Positions 31,726 to 41,459 of a DNA stretch of 64,000 bases are shown in pieces; position 1 is the first letter of the stretch; every line of letters starts with the position of its first letter. This stretch comes from Sphingobium sp. DEHP117 (GTDB lineage Bacteria > Pseudomonadota > Alphaproteobacteria > Sphingomonadales > Sphingomonadaceae): assembly GCF_030867385.1 (NCBI RefSeq), contig NZ_JAPFBJ010000004.1, positions 213,516 through 277,515 on the forward strand. Reading direction: 5' to 3'. Below the pieces are notes generated by a model. The model worked only from the letters and a program-made list of their open reading frames with translations. It was not told where the DNA came from and did no database searches. A program made the translations under genes and the position numbers.

Positions 31726-32541
31726 ATGGACAAGTTTGACGCACGCCAGGCGACGCTCGATCTCGTCACCGCCTTTGTCAACAATAACAGCCTGAAGGCG
31801 CAGGAGCTGCCGTCCCTGCTGTCGGACGTCTACGGCGCGATTGCGGGATTTGGTGAAGTGAAGGTGGACAGTATCGCGTCGCAGGATGCTGCACCGGTAG
31901 AAGCGCCGCCGCAGCTTGAGGCAGTGCCTGCCGCCGCGCCGGCGCCCGGCGCCGAGAAGAGCAAAGACGAGCCTCAAGCCGCGGTGTCCGTTGAAGCGTC
32001 GCTTGCAGATCCCAACTACATCGTCTCGATGATCACCGGCGAGAGGCTGAAGACGCTGGCGCGGCATCTGAAGCGTCATGGTCTGGATGCCGAGCAATAT
32101 CGCGCGCGCTACAATTTGCCCAACGACTATCCGATGGTGGCTCCGGCCTATTCGGAAGTACGGCGCGCTGTCGCCAAGAAGATGGCATTGGGAAGTGTGG
32201 GACGGGCAAAGCCTGCCAGCACTGCTTCCGCACCGCTGGTCGTCGTTCCCGCTGCTCCCATCGAGCAGGCATCCGTTGACGCCACAACAAAAGCCAGGAA
32301 GGCTCCGGTCCAAAAGGCAGCCGGAGCGAAGAAGCTCGCAAGCGACGGCAAGGTCGCCTCACGCAAGCAGGTCGCCAAGGCTGCCAAGCCGGATCAGGTT
32401 GATGTTGTTCCGTCAGTACTGAAAAAAGCCCGCACATCGGTACGCCAAGCGGCATCAGCCGTTCTGCAAAAGGATGAGGATGCAGTGGTGTCTCCTCCTC
32501 GGGCACGCCGCAGCAAGCTCACACCCGTATTTAATGGCTGA
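31726..32541 (+). CDS. mucR: MucR/Ros-family transcriptional regulator with long basic tail
   Basis: Residues 90-165 form the MucR DNA-binding domain: DPNYIVSMITGERLKTLARH, LKRHGLDAEQYRARYNLPND and YPMVAPAYSEVRRAVAKKMA. The zinc-finger cysteine found in Ros (IxCLExG) is Ser/Met here (VSMITG), so classical zinc binding is probably lost. The N terminus (ATLDLVTAFVNNNSLKAQEL) is the oligomerisation region. After residue 165 comes an unusual tail of about 105 residues, rich in Ala, Lys, Pro and Arg, which resembles nucleoid-associated tails. The usual MucR length is near 150 aa. Confidence 0.85.
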   Translation: MDKFDARQATLDLVTAFVNNNSLKAQELPSLLSDVYGAIAGFGEVKVDSIASQDAAPVEAPPQLEAVPAAAPAPGAEKSKDEPQAAVSVEASLADPNYIVSMITGERLKTLARHLKRHGLDAEQYRARYNLPNDYPMVAPAYSEVRRAVAKKMALGSVGRAKPASTASAPLVVVPAAPIEQASVDATTKARKAPVQKAAGAKKLASDGKVASRKQVAKAAKPDQVDVVPSVLKKARTSVRQAASAVLQKDEDAVVSPPRARRSKLTPVFNG

Positions 32542-32681
32542 CAGCGGCCCGGCTCATATCACCGGTACATTCGTGCTGACGGAAAATTGCATGATGCGGG
32601 ATTTGCGGCATAAGGGGAAGCGGCCCCGGATGGTACTCGCGTCAATACCATGCTGGCCCAGATCGTAGCAGCCGGGCAAAT

Positions 32682-33281
32682 TTAGAGACCAGCAATATGA
32701 GTGTCAGACCCGTTGATACTCGACAAATCGAGAGCGGTATCGGCGTTGTAAGGCGTCACTGCCGGCACATGTTCGGCTGGCAAGCTGTTTGAACCCATCT
32801 CATTCTGGGTGGCGGTTGGAGGTGTGGACCCGACCGCTCTCGACATAATGTGCTGAACATAATTCATGGTTTCGCGGTAAGGAGGGATGCCGCCATAACG
32901 ATCAACGGCAGGCTCACCTGCGTTATAGGCTGCCAGCGCCAATTCGTAATTTTTATACCGTCCCATCAGATATTTGAAATGGTAGAGGCCAACGATGATG
33001 TTCTCGACCGGATCGTTGATATTGTGCATCTGATAGTGCGCCGCGAGGGACGGCATCAACTGCATAAGACCCGTCGCGCCCTTGGGTGAAACGATTGTCG
33101 GCCGCCATGCGCTCTCCTGGGAGACGATCGCAGCCGCCATGTCAGGATCCACCTGAAGCGATTGCGCCACAGCGCGGACAACAGGCTCAAAGACCGCCCG
33201 CTGATTAGGCGCGGGTGATCGGGCGACTGCGGAAGTCGCGCTGATGCTGAACAGGGCAGCAATGCCGACAAAACGCCGCAT
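32682..33281 (-). CDS. virB1: VirB1-like lytic transglycosylase
   Basis: A 199-residue periplasmic protein with a signal peptide (RRFVGIAALFSISATSAVAR). The SLT domain has AAAIVSQESAWRPTIVSPKG with the catalytic Glu, ATGLMQLMPSLA and ALAAYNAGEPAVDRYGG. It opens the peptidoglycan for assembly of the secretion channel. The ATG overlaps the virB10 stop (TGATG). It is the last gene of the virB operon, whereas in Ti plasmids virB1 is first. Confidence 0.92.
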   Translation of the reverse strand: MRRFVGIAALFSISATSAVARSPAPNQRAVFEPVVRAVAQSLQVDPDMAAAIVSQESAWRPTIVSPKGATGLMQLMPSLAAHYQMHNINDPVENIIVGLYHFKYLMGRYKNYELALAAYNAGEPAVDRYGGIPPYRETMNYVQHIMSRAVGSTPPTATQNEMGSNSLPAEHVPAVTPYNADTALDLSSINGSDTHIAGL

Positions 33282-34738
33282 CACCGCCGCCGCGCCACGA
33301 GCTGCAACGGATAGTCGGGGAGGACAATATCCTTTTCCACGATGATGTTGAAGCGATAGCCGGGCCTGATCGTGAGCGTTGGCTGGAGGTCAAGCCCCTT
33401 GTCGATTACCCGCGTCGCAACGCGACCAAATTCCTGTGAAAATTCCTGCTGGGCCGCGTCCTCAACCCGGATTCCGCCATTCAATGTCTGATTGCTCGAT
33501 CCACTGGCATAGCGTACTCCGGTTCCGAGAAGCGATGTCAGTATCGCCGCGCCGAACACCTTGCCCGTGTGGCTATTTTTTCGGTCCCTGAAACCCGCAT
33601 AGCCCGCTTGATCCGAGCCAGACATGCCGCCCAGATTGAGGGTAAAGCCGTTCGGGAAAATGAGGTCGGTCCAAACGACCAGAACCCGGTTTTGTCCGTA
33701 GCCTATTGAACTGTCATAGCGACCAAAGAGCTTCGTCCCCTGTGGAATGAGCAAATGCTTTCCGGTCGTGCTGTCATAGACATGCTCGCTGACCTGGGCG
33801 ATCAGGCGCCCCGGAAGATCGCTGTTCACGCCCGTTATCATGACGCTGGGAATGATGCTCCCGCGCTTGACTTCTCCTGGCGCTATGGGGGCCGACACCG
33901 AGTTTTCGAGATAGCCGTTGTCCGTATTGCCCTGAGATGCGAAAGCGCGCTTGGATATCTGCCCGTTGGGATCGTTCAAGCCCGCAAGACTGGCTGGGGT
34001 AATAGCCCCGGGGAGTGAGAGCGCACCCGAATTTGCGAGGGCGCTGATCGCATTAGGAGAGGCGCCAGCCTGCGCGAGCAAAGCCGCCAAGGGATTTTCT
34101 GCGCCCGGATTAGCGCCGGCAGTGCTGAAATGCACATCGGTCTCACCGCTCTGCGCCGCATCGACAAAGGCGCGATGCTGCTCAATTTGCTTCATCCGGT
34201 AAGCATATGCTGACTCCGCCCGATGACGCACATATTCCTGGTAGGGTGTTGGTTGAGGCGCACCACCACTTGATCCCGCATCCGCAATCTGCGTTGGCGG
34301 GCAGGGGGCGGACGCGGAATTGGCCGGACCTTGTGCCGGCACAGGAAGCGATGGGTTCACGGAGGACGCCGCCTTCACCGCTTGTTGCATCGTGGCAGGC
34401 GGGATGGCATTGCCACCACATGGGTCAAGCGGCGCCACTGGAGGATTATCCGGCAACGGTGCTTCCAGGACACCAGCAACCGGAGCGCCTTTTGACAAGG
34501 AGTCGGCGGCTTCACTCGCCGCTATTCTGCCTGTGCTCGCTATGCTTTGATCGGTTTGCACGGCATGTTGCCCGCGTTGCGAGATGCCATAGACCACAAT
34601 TCCGCCGACAAGCATTCCGACGGTCGTCATCAAGATTATCGGATTCTTGTTCAACCTGCGGACAGAAGTAGGGTTGACCGAACCATATGGCTCAGGCGAG
34701 GGTGCTCCCTCTTCGATCGCAACATCCTTATCGATCAT
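33281..34738 (-). CDS. virB10: T4SS core protein VirB10
   Basis: A 485-residue inner-membrane-anchored protein. One transmembrane segment follows a short cytoplasmic tail (IILMTTVGMLVGGIVVYGIS), then a long Pro/Ala-rich periplasmic linker. The TrbI/VirB10 beta-barrel domain has VKRGSIIPSVMITGVNSDLP, LLIPQGTKLFGRYDSSIGYG and RVLVVWTDLIFPNG. It spans the envelope and senses ATP use by VirB4/VirD4. It overlaps the 124-aa gene upstream by 4 nt. Confidence 0.95.
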   Translation of the reverse strand: MIDKDVAIEEGAPSPEPYGSVNPTSVRRLNKNPIILMTTVGMLVGGIVVYGISQRGQHAVQTDQSIASTGRIAASEAADSLSKGAPVAGVLEAPLPDNPPVAPLDPCGGNAIPPATMQQAVKAASSVNPSLPVPAQGPANSASAPCPPTQIADAGSSGGAPQPTPYQEYVRHRAESAYAYRMKQIEQHRAFVDAAQSGETDVHFSTAGANPGAENPLAALLAQAGASPNAISALANSGALSLPGAITPASLAGLNDPNGQISKRAFASQGNTDNGYLENSVSAPIAPGEVKRGSIIPSVMITGVNSDLPGRLIAQVSEHVYDSTTGKHLLIPQGTKLFGRYDSSIGYGQNRVLVVWTDLIFPNGFTLNLGGMSGSDQAGYAGFRDRKNSHTGKVFGAAILTSLLGTGVRYASGSSNQTLNGGIRVEDAAQQEFSQEFGRVATRVIDKGLDLQPTLTIRPGYRFNIIVEKDIVLPDYPLQLVARRR

Positions 34739-35109
34739 GTCAGATCCTTTATGCTTTTGCTGAGCGCCGTCGCTGCAATGGCCTTGTCACCATCGACCCT
34801 GAACCCGCGCGTCAGAACCATATGGCTGCTTGTGAGGCTCGCGATCACCAGGCCGTCAGACGAACGCACTAGCGCGACGTGAACGACGGGCGCGTTGCGC
34901 GAATTGCTCAGCGCGCAGCCCCCTGCCATCACCTGCTCTATAGCGGCTTGGCGGAGTGATCTTTTCACCTTCAGGCGGATCGGTGCAGGGCAAATTTCAT
35001 ATGGGTCAGCCTGCGATATCGTCATGCCGAAGATCTGTTGCTGAAGCGCAGGTTCGACAGGAGGGGGAGAGGCGAATATCCCCGATAGGAATGCGAGAAG
35101 CCAGGACAT
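34735..35109 (-). CDS. T4SS-associated hypothetical protein (124 aa)
   Basis: The protein opens with a hydrophobic signal-like segment (SWLLAFLSGIFASPPPV) and has two cysteines (YEICPAPIRLKVKR, AGGCALSNSRN) that could form a disulfide in the periplasm. It lies between virB9 and virB10 with overlaps on both sides, so it belongs to the secretion operon. VirB7 is expected to partner VirB9, but this is not a typical lipoprotein (no lipobox). Its role is unknown. Confidence 0.75.
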   Translation of the reverse strand: MSWLLAFLSGIFASPPPVEPALQQQIFGMTISQADPYEICPAPIRLKVKRSLRQAAIEQVMAGGCALSNSRNAPVVHVALVRSSDGLVIASLTSSHMVLTRGFRVDGDKAIAATALSKSIKDLT

Positions 35110-35945
35110 TACTGGTATCTCGCAATATCAATACGACTGCCTTTCCTGCCAACACCGGAGACGAGCGCCGCGCGATCGAACAGTTGATCGACGATGTAGC
35201 GATGATCGACGACGCGGTAATTGACCAGTTTCTCTTTTTTGTTTTCGTCCAATATGAGGAGGGCCGGCGCCTCACTGGAATCGAGCGCGCTTGGCATGTC
35301 GATGTAGGTTTTGAGGCCATCATTATAGACCCGCTCCGGCTTCCATCGTGATTTGCCCGTTATGCGGTAGCGGAAATCAAGACCGTCAGCGCGCCCGCCA
35401 TAACTGCCCCTGGCACTATCGGATACCGGGTTGACCCGTGCCAGCTCCGCTGGCGATATCTGCGCCTCATCGGGGTAGATGAAACCGACGCGCGCCATAT
35501 ATGCGGCGGCATCGGATCTCAGCGCAATATGATAGACCCGGCGCGACGTCGTGATGATGAGCGACGTGTTCAAATTCGGTTCGACCGGCTTCACGATCAA
35601 ATGAACTTTCTGATCGAGACCTTCTCCGCTTTTCGCCGCGCTGATCTTCCAGCGTACAATGTCGCCGACATTGACATTGGAGACCTGTTCGCCGGCCTGC
35701 AGCTCGATATCGCACACCTGGAGCGGTGCACATACAACCTGGGGTTGGCTCGCTCCGAAGAGGATATTGACCTTTCCATCGTCTCCTGGAGCAATGACAC
35801 CGCTGTCGTTCTGCCAGAGCTGGCTATAGGATATGCCGCGTTTGGCGGGTAAATTGACCTCCTTGGTCGAACGCGCGGTAGCTGCGGAGGCCGCCAACAG
35901 CGCGGGAATTGCCACGGCACTATAGAGCGCTCGATTTTTGTTCAT
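35109..35945 (-). CDS. virB9: T4SS outer-membrane complex protein VirB9
   Basis: A 278-residue secreted protein with a signal peptide (ALYSAVAIPALLAASAATAR). The VirB9/TrbG fold has VCAPLQVCDIELQAGEQVSN, NTSLIITTSRRVYHIALRSD near residue 130, and a C-terminal DFRYRITGKSRWKPERVYND and KTYIDMPSAL typical of the domain. It forms the outer-membrane ring with VirB7 and VirB10. It overlaps virB8 by 4 nt. Confidence 0.94.
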   Translation of the reverse strand: MNKNRALYSAVAIPALLAASAATARSTKEVNLPAKRGISYSQLWQNDSGVIAPGDDGKVNILFGASQPQVVCAPLQVCDIELQAGEQVSNVNVGDIVRWKISAAKSGEGLDQKVHLIVKPVEPNLNTSLIITTSRRVYHIALRSDAAAYMARVGFIYPDEAQISPAELARVNPVSDSARGSYGGRADGLDFRYRITGKSRWKPERVYNDGLKTYIDMPSALDSSEAPALLILDENKKEKLVNYRVVDHRYIVDQLFDRAALVSGVGRKGSRIDIARYQ

Positions 35946-36646
35946 TTTACATACCCCGCATAGGAAATATTTGTGATGTAAAGTCCGAGTGGGTTCACCA
36001 ATATGGTTTTGGGATCCGGGTGGGCGGCGAGCGCAATCTGCACTTCCCCGCGAAAATAATTGGTGGCCTGCGTTGTGCCGTCGCGATTATAGGTCGTTTC
36101 GGTCCATTCAATCCGATAGCTGCGGTCGCTGACGGGCAGGACGGTCTGGACCGAGACAGAAACCGTTTCCTGCTGCGCTTTCTCGAACGGGCTATTGCCT
36201 GGTTGCTGAAAATACTCGGATATCGTCCGCGTCGCCGGATCGGATTTCGCGAGATAGGCGTAGAGCTTGTCGACCATCGCGCGCTGCACGACGGCATCGG
36301 CCGAGACGCCACGAAAATTCTGGATGAAGTCCGCTATGAGGAGCTGAACGATCCGCTTGTCATAGCTGGTCGTGCTTTCGAGCGGGCCATTATAGGCGAC
36401 CTGGCCGAGCTTGTTAACTTCGACGATATAGGGAACGACCTTGGTCTGGCTCGAAAGATATATGGCATAGAGCATGGTTGTTCCGGCCATGACGAGCGAA
36501 ATGAGCGCGACAGATTGCCACATGCGCTTTGCGGAGACATATTCACCGAACCGCTCATTCCATTCTCTCCGGGCATCGAGAAAGGGATTGAGCTTTTGCG
36601 AAGATTTTGCGCGCGCGCGGTCGCTGACATCCTGTTTCACTGTCAT
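35942..36646 (-). CDS. virB8: T4SS inner-membrane protein VirB8
   Basis: A 234-residue bitopic protein with a short cytoplasmic N terminus, one membrane segment (SVALISLVMAGTTMLYAIYL) and a periplasmic NTF2-like domain (VVPYIVEVNKLGQVAYNGPL, then YRIEWTETTYNRDGT). It nucleates the channel at the inner membrane. It overlaps virB6 and virB9 by 4 nt each. Confidence 0.94.
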   Translation of the reverse strand: MTVKQDVSDRARAKSSQKLNPFLDARREWNERFGEYVSAKRMWQSVALISLVMAGTTMLYAIYLSSQTKVVPYIVEVNKLGQVAYNGPLESTTSYDKRIVQLLIADFIQNFRGVSADAVVQRAMVDKLYAYLAKSDPATRTISEYFQQPGNSPFEKAQQETVSVSVQTVLPVSDRSYRIEWTETTYNRDGTTQATNYFRGEVQIALAAHPDPKTILVNPLGLYITNISYAGYVK

Positions 36647-37947
36647 GAGCCTTTGTTGAGGGGCGAAATATAAGGTTGAGGCGTCGAGCCTCCGCCGTTG
36701 CTACCGCCGCTATTGGAACCACCGCCGGGCTGTGCGTTAGCGGCCTTCGCCTGTGTCTGCAGATTCTGAAGCTTCGATAACGCCTGCCCGCCGATGCCAC
36801 CGAAGGTTGATCCGGGAGTTTTCATCGCCTTGCCGGCGGCGGCGGTCGCAAGCGCTTTGACGGTAGCCATGGTGGAAAGACCCATGCCACGCGCCAGGCC
36901 CATGGCCGCGCCCGTAACGCCGCCGATCCCGCTGGGCGCAAACCCGCCGCTTGAGCGCGTCGTTCGCACAGCCTGAGCGGCCACAACTGAAGCCCTGGCG
37001 CTGGCAGCCCCCACAGCAGCAGCCGCAGCTCCCGTTATGCCCGCGGCATTGGCGATGCCGCTATTTCCTCCGAGAGACGCGCCCGCCATGACACCTTCGA
37101 TGAGAGTAGGCAGGCGCTGAACGAGGAAGGCGAAGGTGACAGCAACGCCCAATAATATCAAGATTGCTTTCAGAAGCTGGGTTGGTCCCACGGAGCCGAT
37201 GCCCGTAACCAGCGTGTTGATGACGGTGAAGCCAAGGCCGAGCGTGATTTTTAGCACGAAGAGCTTGGCGCCGATCGCGATGATCGAAACAATGTAGCGT
37301 CTGCCGATGTCATGCGACCACCGGAAGCCCAAAAAGCCCAGGATGATGACTCCAATATTGATGATGATGTTGGCCTCGATAATGACCAGCATATATTGCG
37401 CGGCAACCAGGCCCAGCGCGATCAGCACGATGATTGCGGCAATGATGATGGCAAGGCTGCCGGAGATGTCAGTCCAGGTGAGATTGGCTAGCGCTATGTC
37501 GACGATATTGAGGCCCTCATCGAGGATCGAGGCGGGTCCGCTTGGCACTGCCGAAGACGCGGCACCCGCCAAAATATTCCAGCTCGATATGATGTTGCCG
37601 CCAAAGCCGATCCCGTTCGAGACGATCCAGAAGCCGACGCCAATGAACATGATCCTTTTGACGATCTCGGCGACCAACTCTCTTATGTCGGCCTGATTGA
37701 TCGCGCAGGTTATCATCGCCCAGGCAAATTCGATCCCTGCGAGAACGCCAAAAAGATGGGTGGCGAAGCTTTGCAGATTCGAGCCCATGCTCGAAGCCGC
37801 CGCCTGATATTGAGCGACAATCTGATCCAGGACGGCGGATTGCTGCACGGCCTGGGCAGAAGCGGGAGTAGCCAGCGCCAGGGACATAAGCGTCGTAACG
37901 GCCAAAAGCGCGCGCCGATTATGGCTGCTAGCCGCTGAGACAAACAT
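36643..37947 (-). CDS. virB6: T4SS polytopic membrane protein VirB6
   Basis: A 434-residue protein with a signal-like start and at least six hydrophobic segments (LFGVLAGIEFAWAMITCAIN, IIIAAIIVLIALGLVAAQYM, ILILLGVAVTFAFLVQRLPT). The TrbL/VirB6 element around residue 110 (GFGGNIISSWNILAGAAS) is present. The C-terminal 140 residues are Gly/Ala/Ser-rich and probably disordered. It contacts the translocating DNA in the inner membrane. It abuts the small membrane protein upstream. Confidence 0.92.
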   Translation of the reverse strand: MFVSAASSHNRRALLAVTTLMSLALATPASAQAVQQSAVLDQIVAQYQAAASSMGSNLQSFATHLFGVLAGIEFAWAMITCAINQADIRELVAEIVKRIMFIGVGFWIVSNGIGFGGNIISSWNILAGAASSAVPSGPASILDEGLNIVDIALANLTWTDISGSLAIIIAAIIVLIALGLVAAQYMLVIIEANIIINIGVIILGFLGFRWSHDIGRRYIVSIIAIGAKLFVLKITLGLGFTVINTLVTGIGSVGPTQLLKAILILLGVAVTFAFLVQRLPTLIEGVMAGASLGGNSGIANAAGITGAAAAAVGAASARASVVAAQAVRTTRSSGGFAPSGIGGVTGAAMGLARGMGLSTMATVKALATAAAGKAMKTPGSTFGGIGGQALSKLQNLQTQAKAANAQPGGGSNSGGSNGGGSTPQPYISPLNKGS

Positions 37948-38249
37948 TAATATGTCCGACCCGTATTGCGTTTCGTGTACTGATAATCAGGCCCCAGGAC
38001 AATTTTGCCATCGCAGCCATAGGTTCCGGCAACACCCTTTACCGGATGCGCCATGGCGCTTCCCGGAGGACAGTCATATCCGGGATCAAGCGGATCGGTG
38101 ATCGCTGCCGCGGCGGCAGGAGCGGCATTTCCGCCCGCCGCCGTCGAGGCGCTATTCGGTACCGTACTCGTGAAAATCGTCAATTTCACGATGACTATGA
38201 CCAACAGGATGATCGTCGCGATGGCGCCGTATAGATAGGCCGGCTTCAT
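37947..38249 (-). CDS. Small T4SS-associated membrane protein (100 aa)
   Basis: One N-terminal membrane segment (YLYGAIATIILLVIVIVKLT) precedes an Ala/Ser-rich linker and a short periplasmic domain with two cysteines (YDCPPGSAMAHPVKGVAGTY GCDG). It lies between virB5 and virB6 with abutting or overlapping ends. In related operons this slot holds an entry-exclusion or VirB7-like protein, but no lipobox is seen and the role remains open. Confidence 0.7.
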   Translation of the reverse strand: MKPAYLYGAIATIILLVIVIVKLTIFTSTVPNSASTAAGGNAAPAAAAAITDPLDPGYDCPPGSAMAHPVKGVAGTYGCDGKIVLGPDYQYTKRNTGRTY

Positions 38250-39040
38250 CAGTAGACCACGCCTGTGTTGCGCTGCGTGCTACCCGGAGCGGTCAAGGCC
38301 TGGTTCTTGCCGGCATCGGCGTCCTGAACGGCGCTCACCTTGGCATTGAAGGCGGCTTGCATCGACATTTGCGCCATGACGAGCTGGCGCAGCTTCTGCA
38401 GTTGCTGGACTTGTTGCACCGCGATCTGGTTCGCTACCTGGAGCGACTTTTGCTGACCGTTCGAGGACATGCTCATATTTTCGAGCTGTTGCAGCGTGGC
38501 CTGCTCGTTTGCGAACTGACCTTCCTGCAACCCCGCTGTTTTCAGGACCGCGCCGATGGTGTCGGAATTGGTCTTGGACCAATCGGCATAGGCGGTCGCA
38601 TAATTGGCCCGATTGAGCGGGCTGGCTTGATAGGCCGCGAAATCCTTGAAGCGCGCGGCGACGACCTGGTCCACATTCGCCAGATTATAGGCGAGGGAAC
38701 GTCCCTGGCTGACCAGCGACCGCAGTGAATTCAGCTCCGAGGTGACATTTCCCCACACCTGTGCCGGCAATGAAGCCGTATTCTGAATCATGTTGTTGTA
38801 GGATTTCAGCGCATAGGAAATTTGCTGAATCTGGTTGTTGATCTGCGTGATCTGGTTCGCAACCTGCTGGATATTCTTGAGCTGGATTCCCGCCAGCTGC
38901 GCATTGTTCAAGAGCTGTGTGAACTCCGTTGCGCCGCCAAATCCGCCAACGCTTCCAGCAAATGCAACATCAGTGGAAATGGCACCTGGTATCAATGCGC
39001 TCGCCACGAGAGCAATTTTAATGAGCGATAAGGGCTTCAT
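38249..39040 (-). CDS. virB5: T4SS minor pilin VirB5
   Basis: A 263-residue secreted protein with a signal peptide (LIKIALVASALIPGAISTDV AFAG) and the long helices of VirB5/TrbJ (QITQINNQIQQISYALKSYN, VANQIAVQQVQQLQKLRQLV). It caps the pilus and helps recipient contact. It overlaps virB4 by 23 nt. Confidence 0.9.
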   Translation of the reverse strand: MKPLSLIKIALVASALIPGAISTDVAFAGSVGGFGGATEFTQLLNNAQLAGIQLKNIQQVANQITQINNQIQQISYALKSYNNMIQNTASLPAQVWGNVTSELNSLRSLVSQGRSLAYNLANVDQVVAARFKDFAAYQASPLNRANYATAYADWSKTNSDTIGAVLKTAGLQEGQFANEQATLQQLENMSMSSNGQQKSLQVANQIAVQQVQQLQKLRQLVMAQMSMQAAFNAKVSAVQDADAGKNQALTAPGSTQRNTGVVY

Positions 39041-41459
39041 GATCGACGTTCCTTTCCTTGAGCCATTGATAGATCCAATCCTCCTTGAAGGTTTCGTGGA
39101 GGAGACGAATGCGGTTCAGCTCTTCTTTCGATGAAGCGCCCACAAAAGCGAGCGTCAGCGGCCCAAGCTCCATGTCGAACAGGCGGCGGCCTTCCGGCGT
39201 AACCATATAATATTCACGCTTACGCTGCGCGGTGGCGATGATTTCGATCTGCCTTTGGTTGAGGCCGAGCATCTCATATTGCTCGCGGACCTTGGCGTTC
39301 GATAAAATGCCGTCATTGGGCAGGAATATCTTGGTGGGGCAGGATTCGGACAATATCTCGATAATGCCGGAGCGCATCGCGTCCGCGACGCTCTGTGTCG
39401 CGAAAATGACCGAACAATTGGCGCGACGAAGGGTTCGAAGCCATTCAATGATCTTCGATTTGAAAACAGGATGGCCCAGAAATATCCATGCCTCGTCGAG
39501 GATGATGAGCGACGGGCGGCCCGTCAGTCGCTTCTCGATCCGGTTGAACAGATAGAGCAGAACCGGGATCACCTTGTCCTCGCCCATATTCATCAGGCGA
39601 TCGAGCTCGAATGTCGAGAAATCCGCCATGTCGAGATTATCCTGCACCGCATCGAACAATTGTCCGTTCGCGGCTTCCAGGGTATAGGCCTGTAAAGCCT
39701 CGCGTATTTCCTTATTTTGTACGGTGTTCACGAAGTCGGTGATGGTGCGGCGCTTACCCGCGGCCAGCAACTGGATGGCGCGGGCTACCTCGGAACGGTG
39801 CGATATCGTGACCTCGACCTTGTTGAGCGTAAGGACGGCTTCAAGCCATTCCTGCGCCCAGGCTTTGCCATAGGCGGTGTCGATATCCTGCAACGGACAA
39901 AAGGCGAGATCGCTGTCTTCTTCTCCGATCCCATAATGCCTGCCACCTATGGCAAGCGTCAGCGGCAAAATGCTGCTGCCCTTGTCGAAGATGAAAATCT
40001 GCGATCCGCTATATCGGCGAAACTGTGCGGCGATGAGCGCGAGCAGCGTGGATTTACCGGAGCCGGTAGGGCCGAGGATCTGCGTATGCCCGACATCGTG
40101 TGAATGAATATTGAATCGCAATGGCGTGAAGCCGGAGGTCGCCACCTGCATCAAGGGCGGTGAGCCTGGCGGGAACATCGGATTGGGATTGTGATGCGCG
40201 CCTGCATAGACATCGTTCAGCGGGATGAGGTGACTGAGATTGAGTGAATGGATGAGGGGGCGGCGCACATTCGCAACAACATTGCCGGGTAACGAACCGA
40301 TATAGGCATCGGCTGCGTTCAAGGTTTCGACCCGCGCGACAAATCCCAGATTGCCCAATGACCGGACAATTTTGCGCGCAGTGCGATCGAGCACATCCTG
40401 ATTGCCGCCGTAGAGCACGACAACACTCGTATAATAGCCAAAAGCCACAAGATTGCTTGCTGCTTCGGCCTGTGCCTCGGCCGCGTCCAAACTCATATCG
40501 TCGGCGTCCTGATCGCGTTGGCCGTCCTGCTTGCCGAGGATCTGATCCATAAGCTTGCGCGCCTTGCCCGACCATTTGCGGCGCTGCCTGTCGAGCTGCG
40601 TGTTGGCGTCAACCGGGTCCAATGCAATGAACCGCGTGCTCCACCTGTAATGCGTGGAATGCTGATCGAGCTCGTTCAAAATGGCGGGCTCGGACCAGCT
40701 GGGGAAGCCCTCGATCGCAACGACGCTGATGCGCTGGTCATCAATGACCGGGGTTATGCCGGCAATAAATCGCCGCGAGAGAACAGCGTCCAGATACATC
40801 GGTATCGGCGGAAGGCTGACGGGCAAATTTTCACCTGTGATGCAGCAGCAAATATGCTGGAGCAAATGATCCCGATAAACCTGGCGTCCATGCTCATCCT
40901 CATAGACATCCGTCTGGAGGCGCTGCACCCGGATGATATTGCTGATCTGATCTTCGAATTCGGAGACCTTTGCCTTGAACTCAATCAGGGCCATGTCAGC
41001 GTAGGTTTGCCTGGCGGTCTCATCGTCAGCGTACATCCAGCGCTCAAGCTTCGAGCTATTTTCACCCGGCGGCATGAAGGTCAGCACGATGAAGTGCGTG
41101 CTTTCGAAATGCCGGCCATGGTTCTGAAACGCATGGCGCCTTTCATCGTCAATGGCTTGGGTAATTTTGTCCGGGAAATAGCTGCGTTCCGGCGCTGGAT
41201 AGCCCGTCGAACTGGTTCTGTAGCTGTCTATGTGCAGCACCAGTCCGGTGCCGAGACGGACAAGAACATTGTTCACGCGCGCCGCGAGTAACGCCAGTTC
41301 CTCCGGTGTCGAGCTTTCCACGTCCGGGCCTTGATAGGTCCAGCCCGCCATCAGGCTGCCGTCCTTGTTCAATATGATGCCGTCATCAATCTCGGCGGCA
41401 TAAGGCAGCAAATCGGCAAAGCCGGGGGAGGGCGAACGATATTTTTTGAGCCGGAGCAT
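39018..41459 (-). CDS. virB4: T4SS ATPase VirB4
   Basis: An 813-residue ATPase. The N-terminal CagE/VirB4 domain runs from about 60 to 400. The Walker A motif TQILGPTGSGKSTLLALIAA follows near 465, and the Walker B strand RPSLIILDEAWIFLGHPVFK near 660. The C-terminal RRANCSVIFATQSVADAMRS is a typical VirB4 segment. It powers pilus biogenesis and substrate transfer. Its start directly follows the virB3 stop (TAAATG). Confidence 0.96.
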   Translation of the reverse strand: MLRLKKYRSPSPGFADLLPYAAEIDDGIILNKDGSLMAGWTYQGPDVESSTPEELALLAARVNNVLVRLGTGLVLHIDSYRTSSTGYPAPERSYFPDKITQAIDDERRHAFQNHGRHFESTHFIVLTFMPPGENSSKLERWMYADDETARQTYADMALIEFKAKVSEFEDQISNIIRVQRLQTDVYEDEHGRQVYRDHLLQHICCCITGENLPVSLPPIPMYLDAVLSRRFIAGITPVIDDQRISVVAIEGFPSWSEPAILNELDQHSTHYRWSTRFIALDPVDANTQLDRQRRKWSGKARKLMDQILGKQDGQRDQDADDMSLDAAEAQAEAASNLVAFGYYTSVVVLYGGNQDVLDRTARKIVRSLGNLGFVARVETLNAADAYIGSLPGNVVANVRRPLIHSLNLSHLIPLNDVYAGAHHNPNPMFPPGSPPLMQVATSGFTPLRFNIHSHDVGHTQILGPTGSGKSTLLALIAAQFRRYSGSQIFIFDKGSSILPLTLAIGGRHYGIGEEDSDLAFCPLQDIDTAYGKAWAQEWLEAVLTLNKVEVTISHRSEVARAIQLLAAGKRRTITDFVNTVQNKEIREALQAYTLEAANGQLFDAVQDNLDMADFSTFELDRLMNMGEDKVIPVLLYLFNRIEKRLTGRPSLIILDEAWIFLGHPVFKSKIIEWLRTLRRANCSVIFATQSVADAMRSGIIEILSESCPTKIFLPNDGILSNAKVREQYEMLGLNQRQIEIIATAQRKREYYMVTPEGRRLFDMELGPLTLAFVGASSKEELNRIRLLHETFKEDWIYQWLKERNVDHEALIAH

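Noticed and set aside
34735..35109. Naming the 124-aa protein VirB7
   Set aside because: It lacks a lipobox and is much longer than VirB7 lipoproteins; position alone is insufficient.
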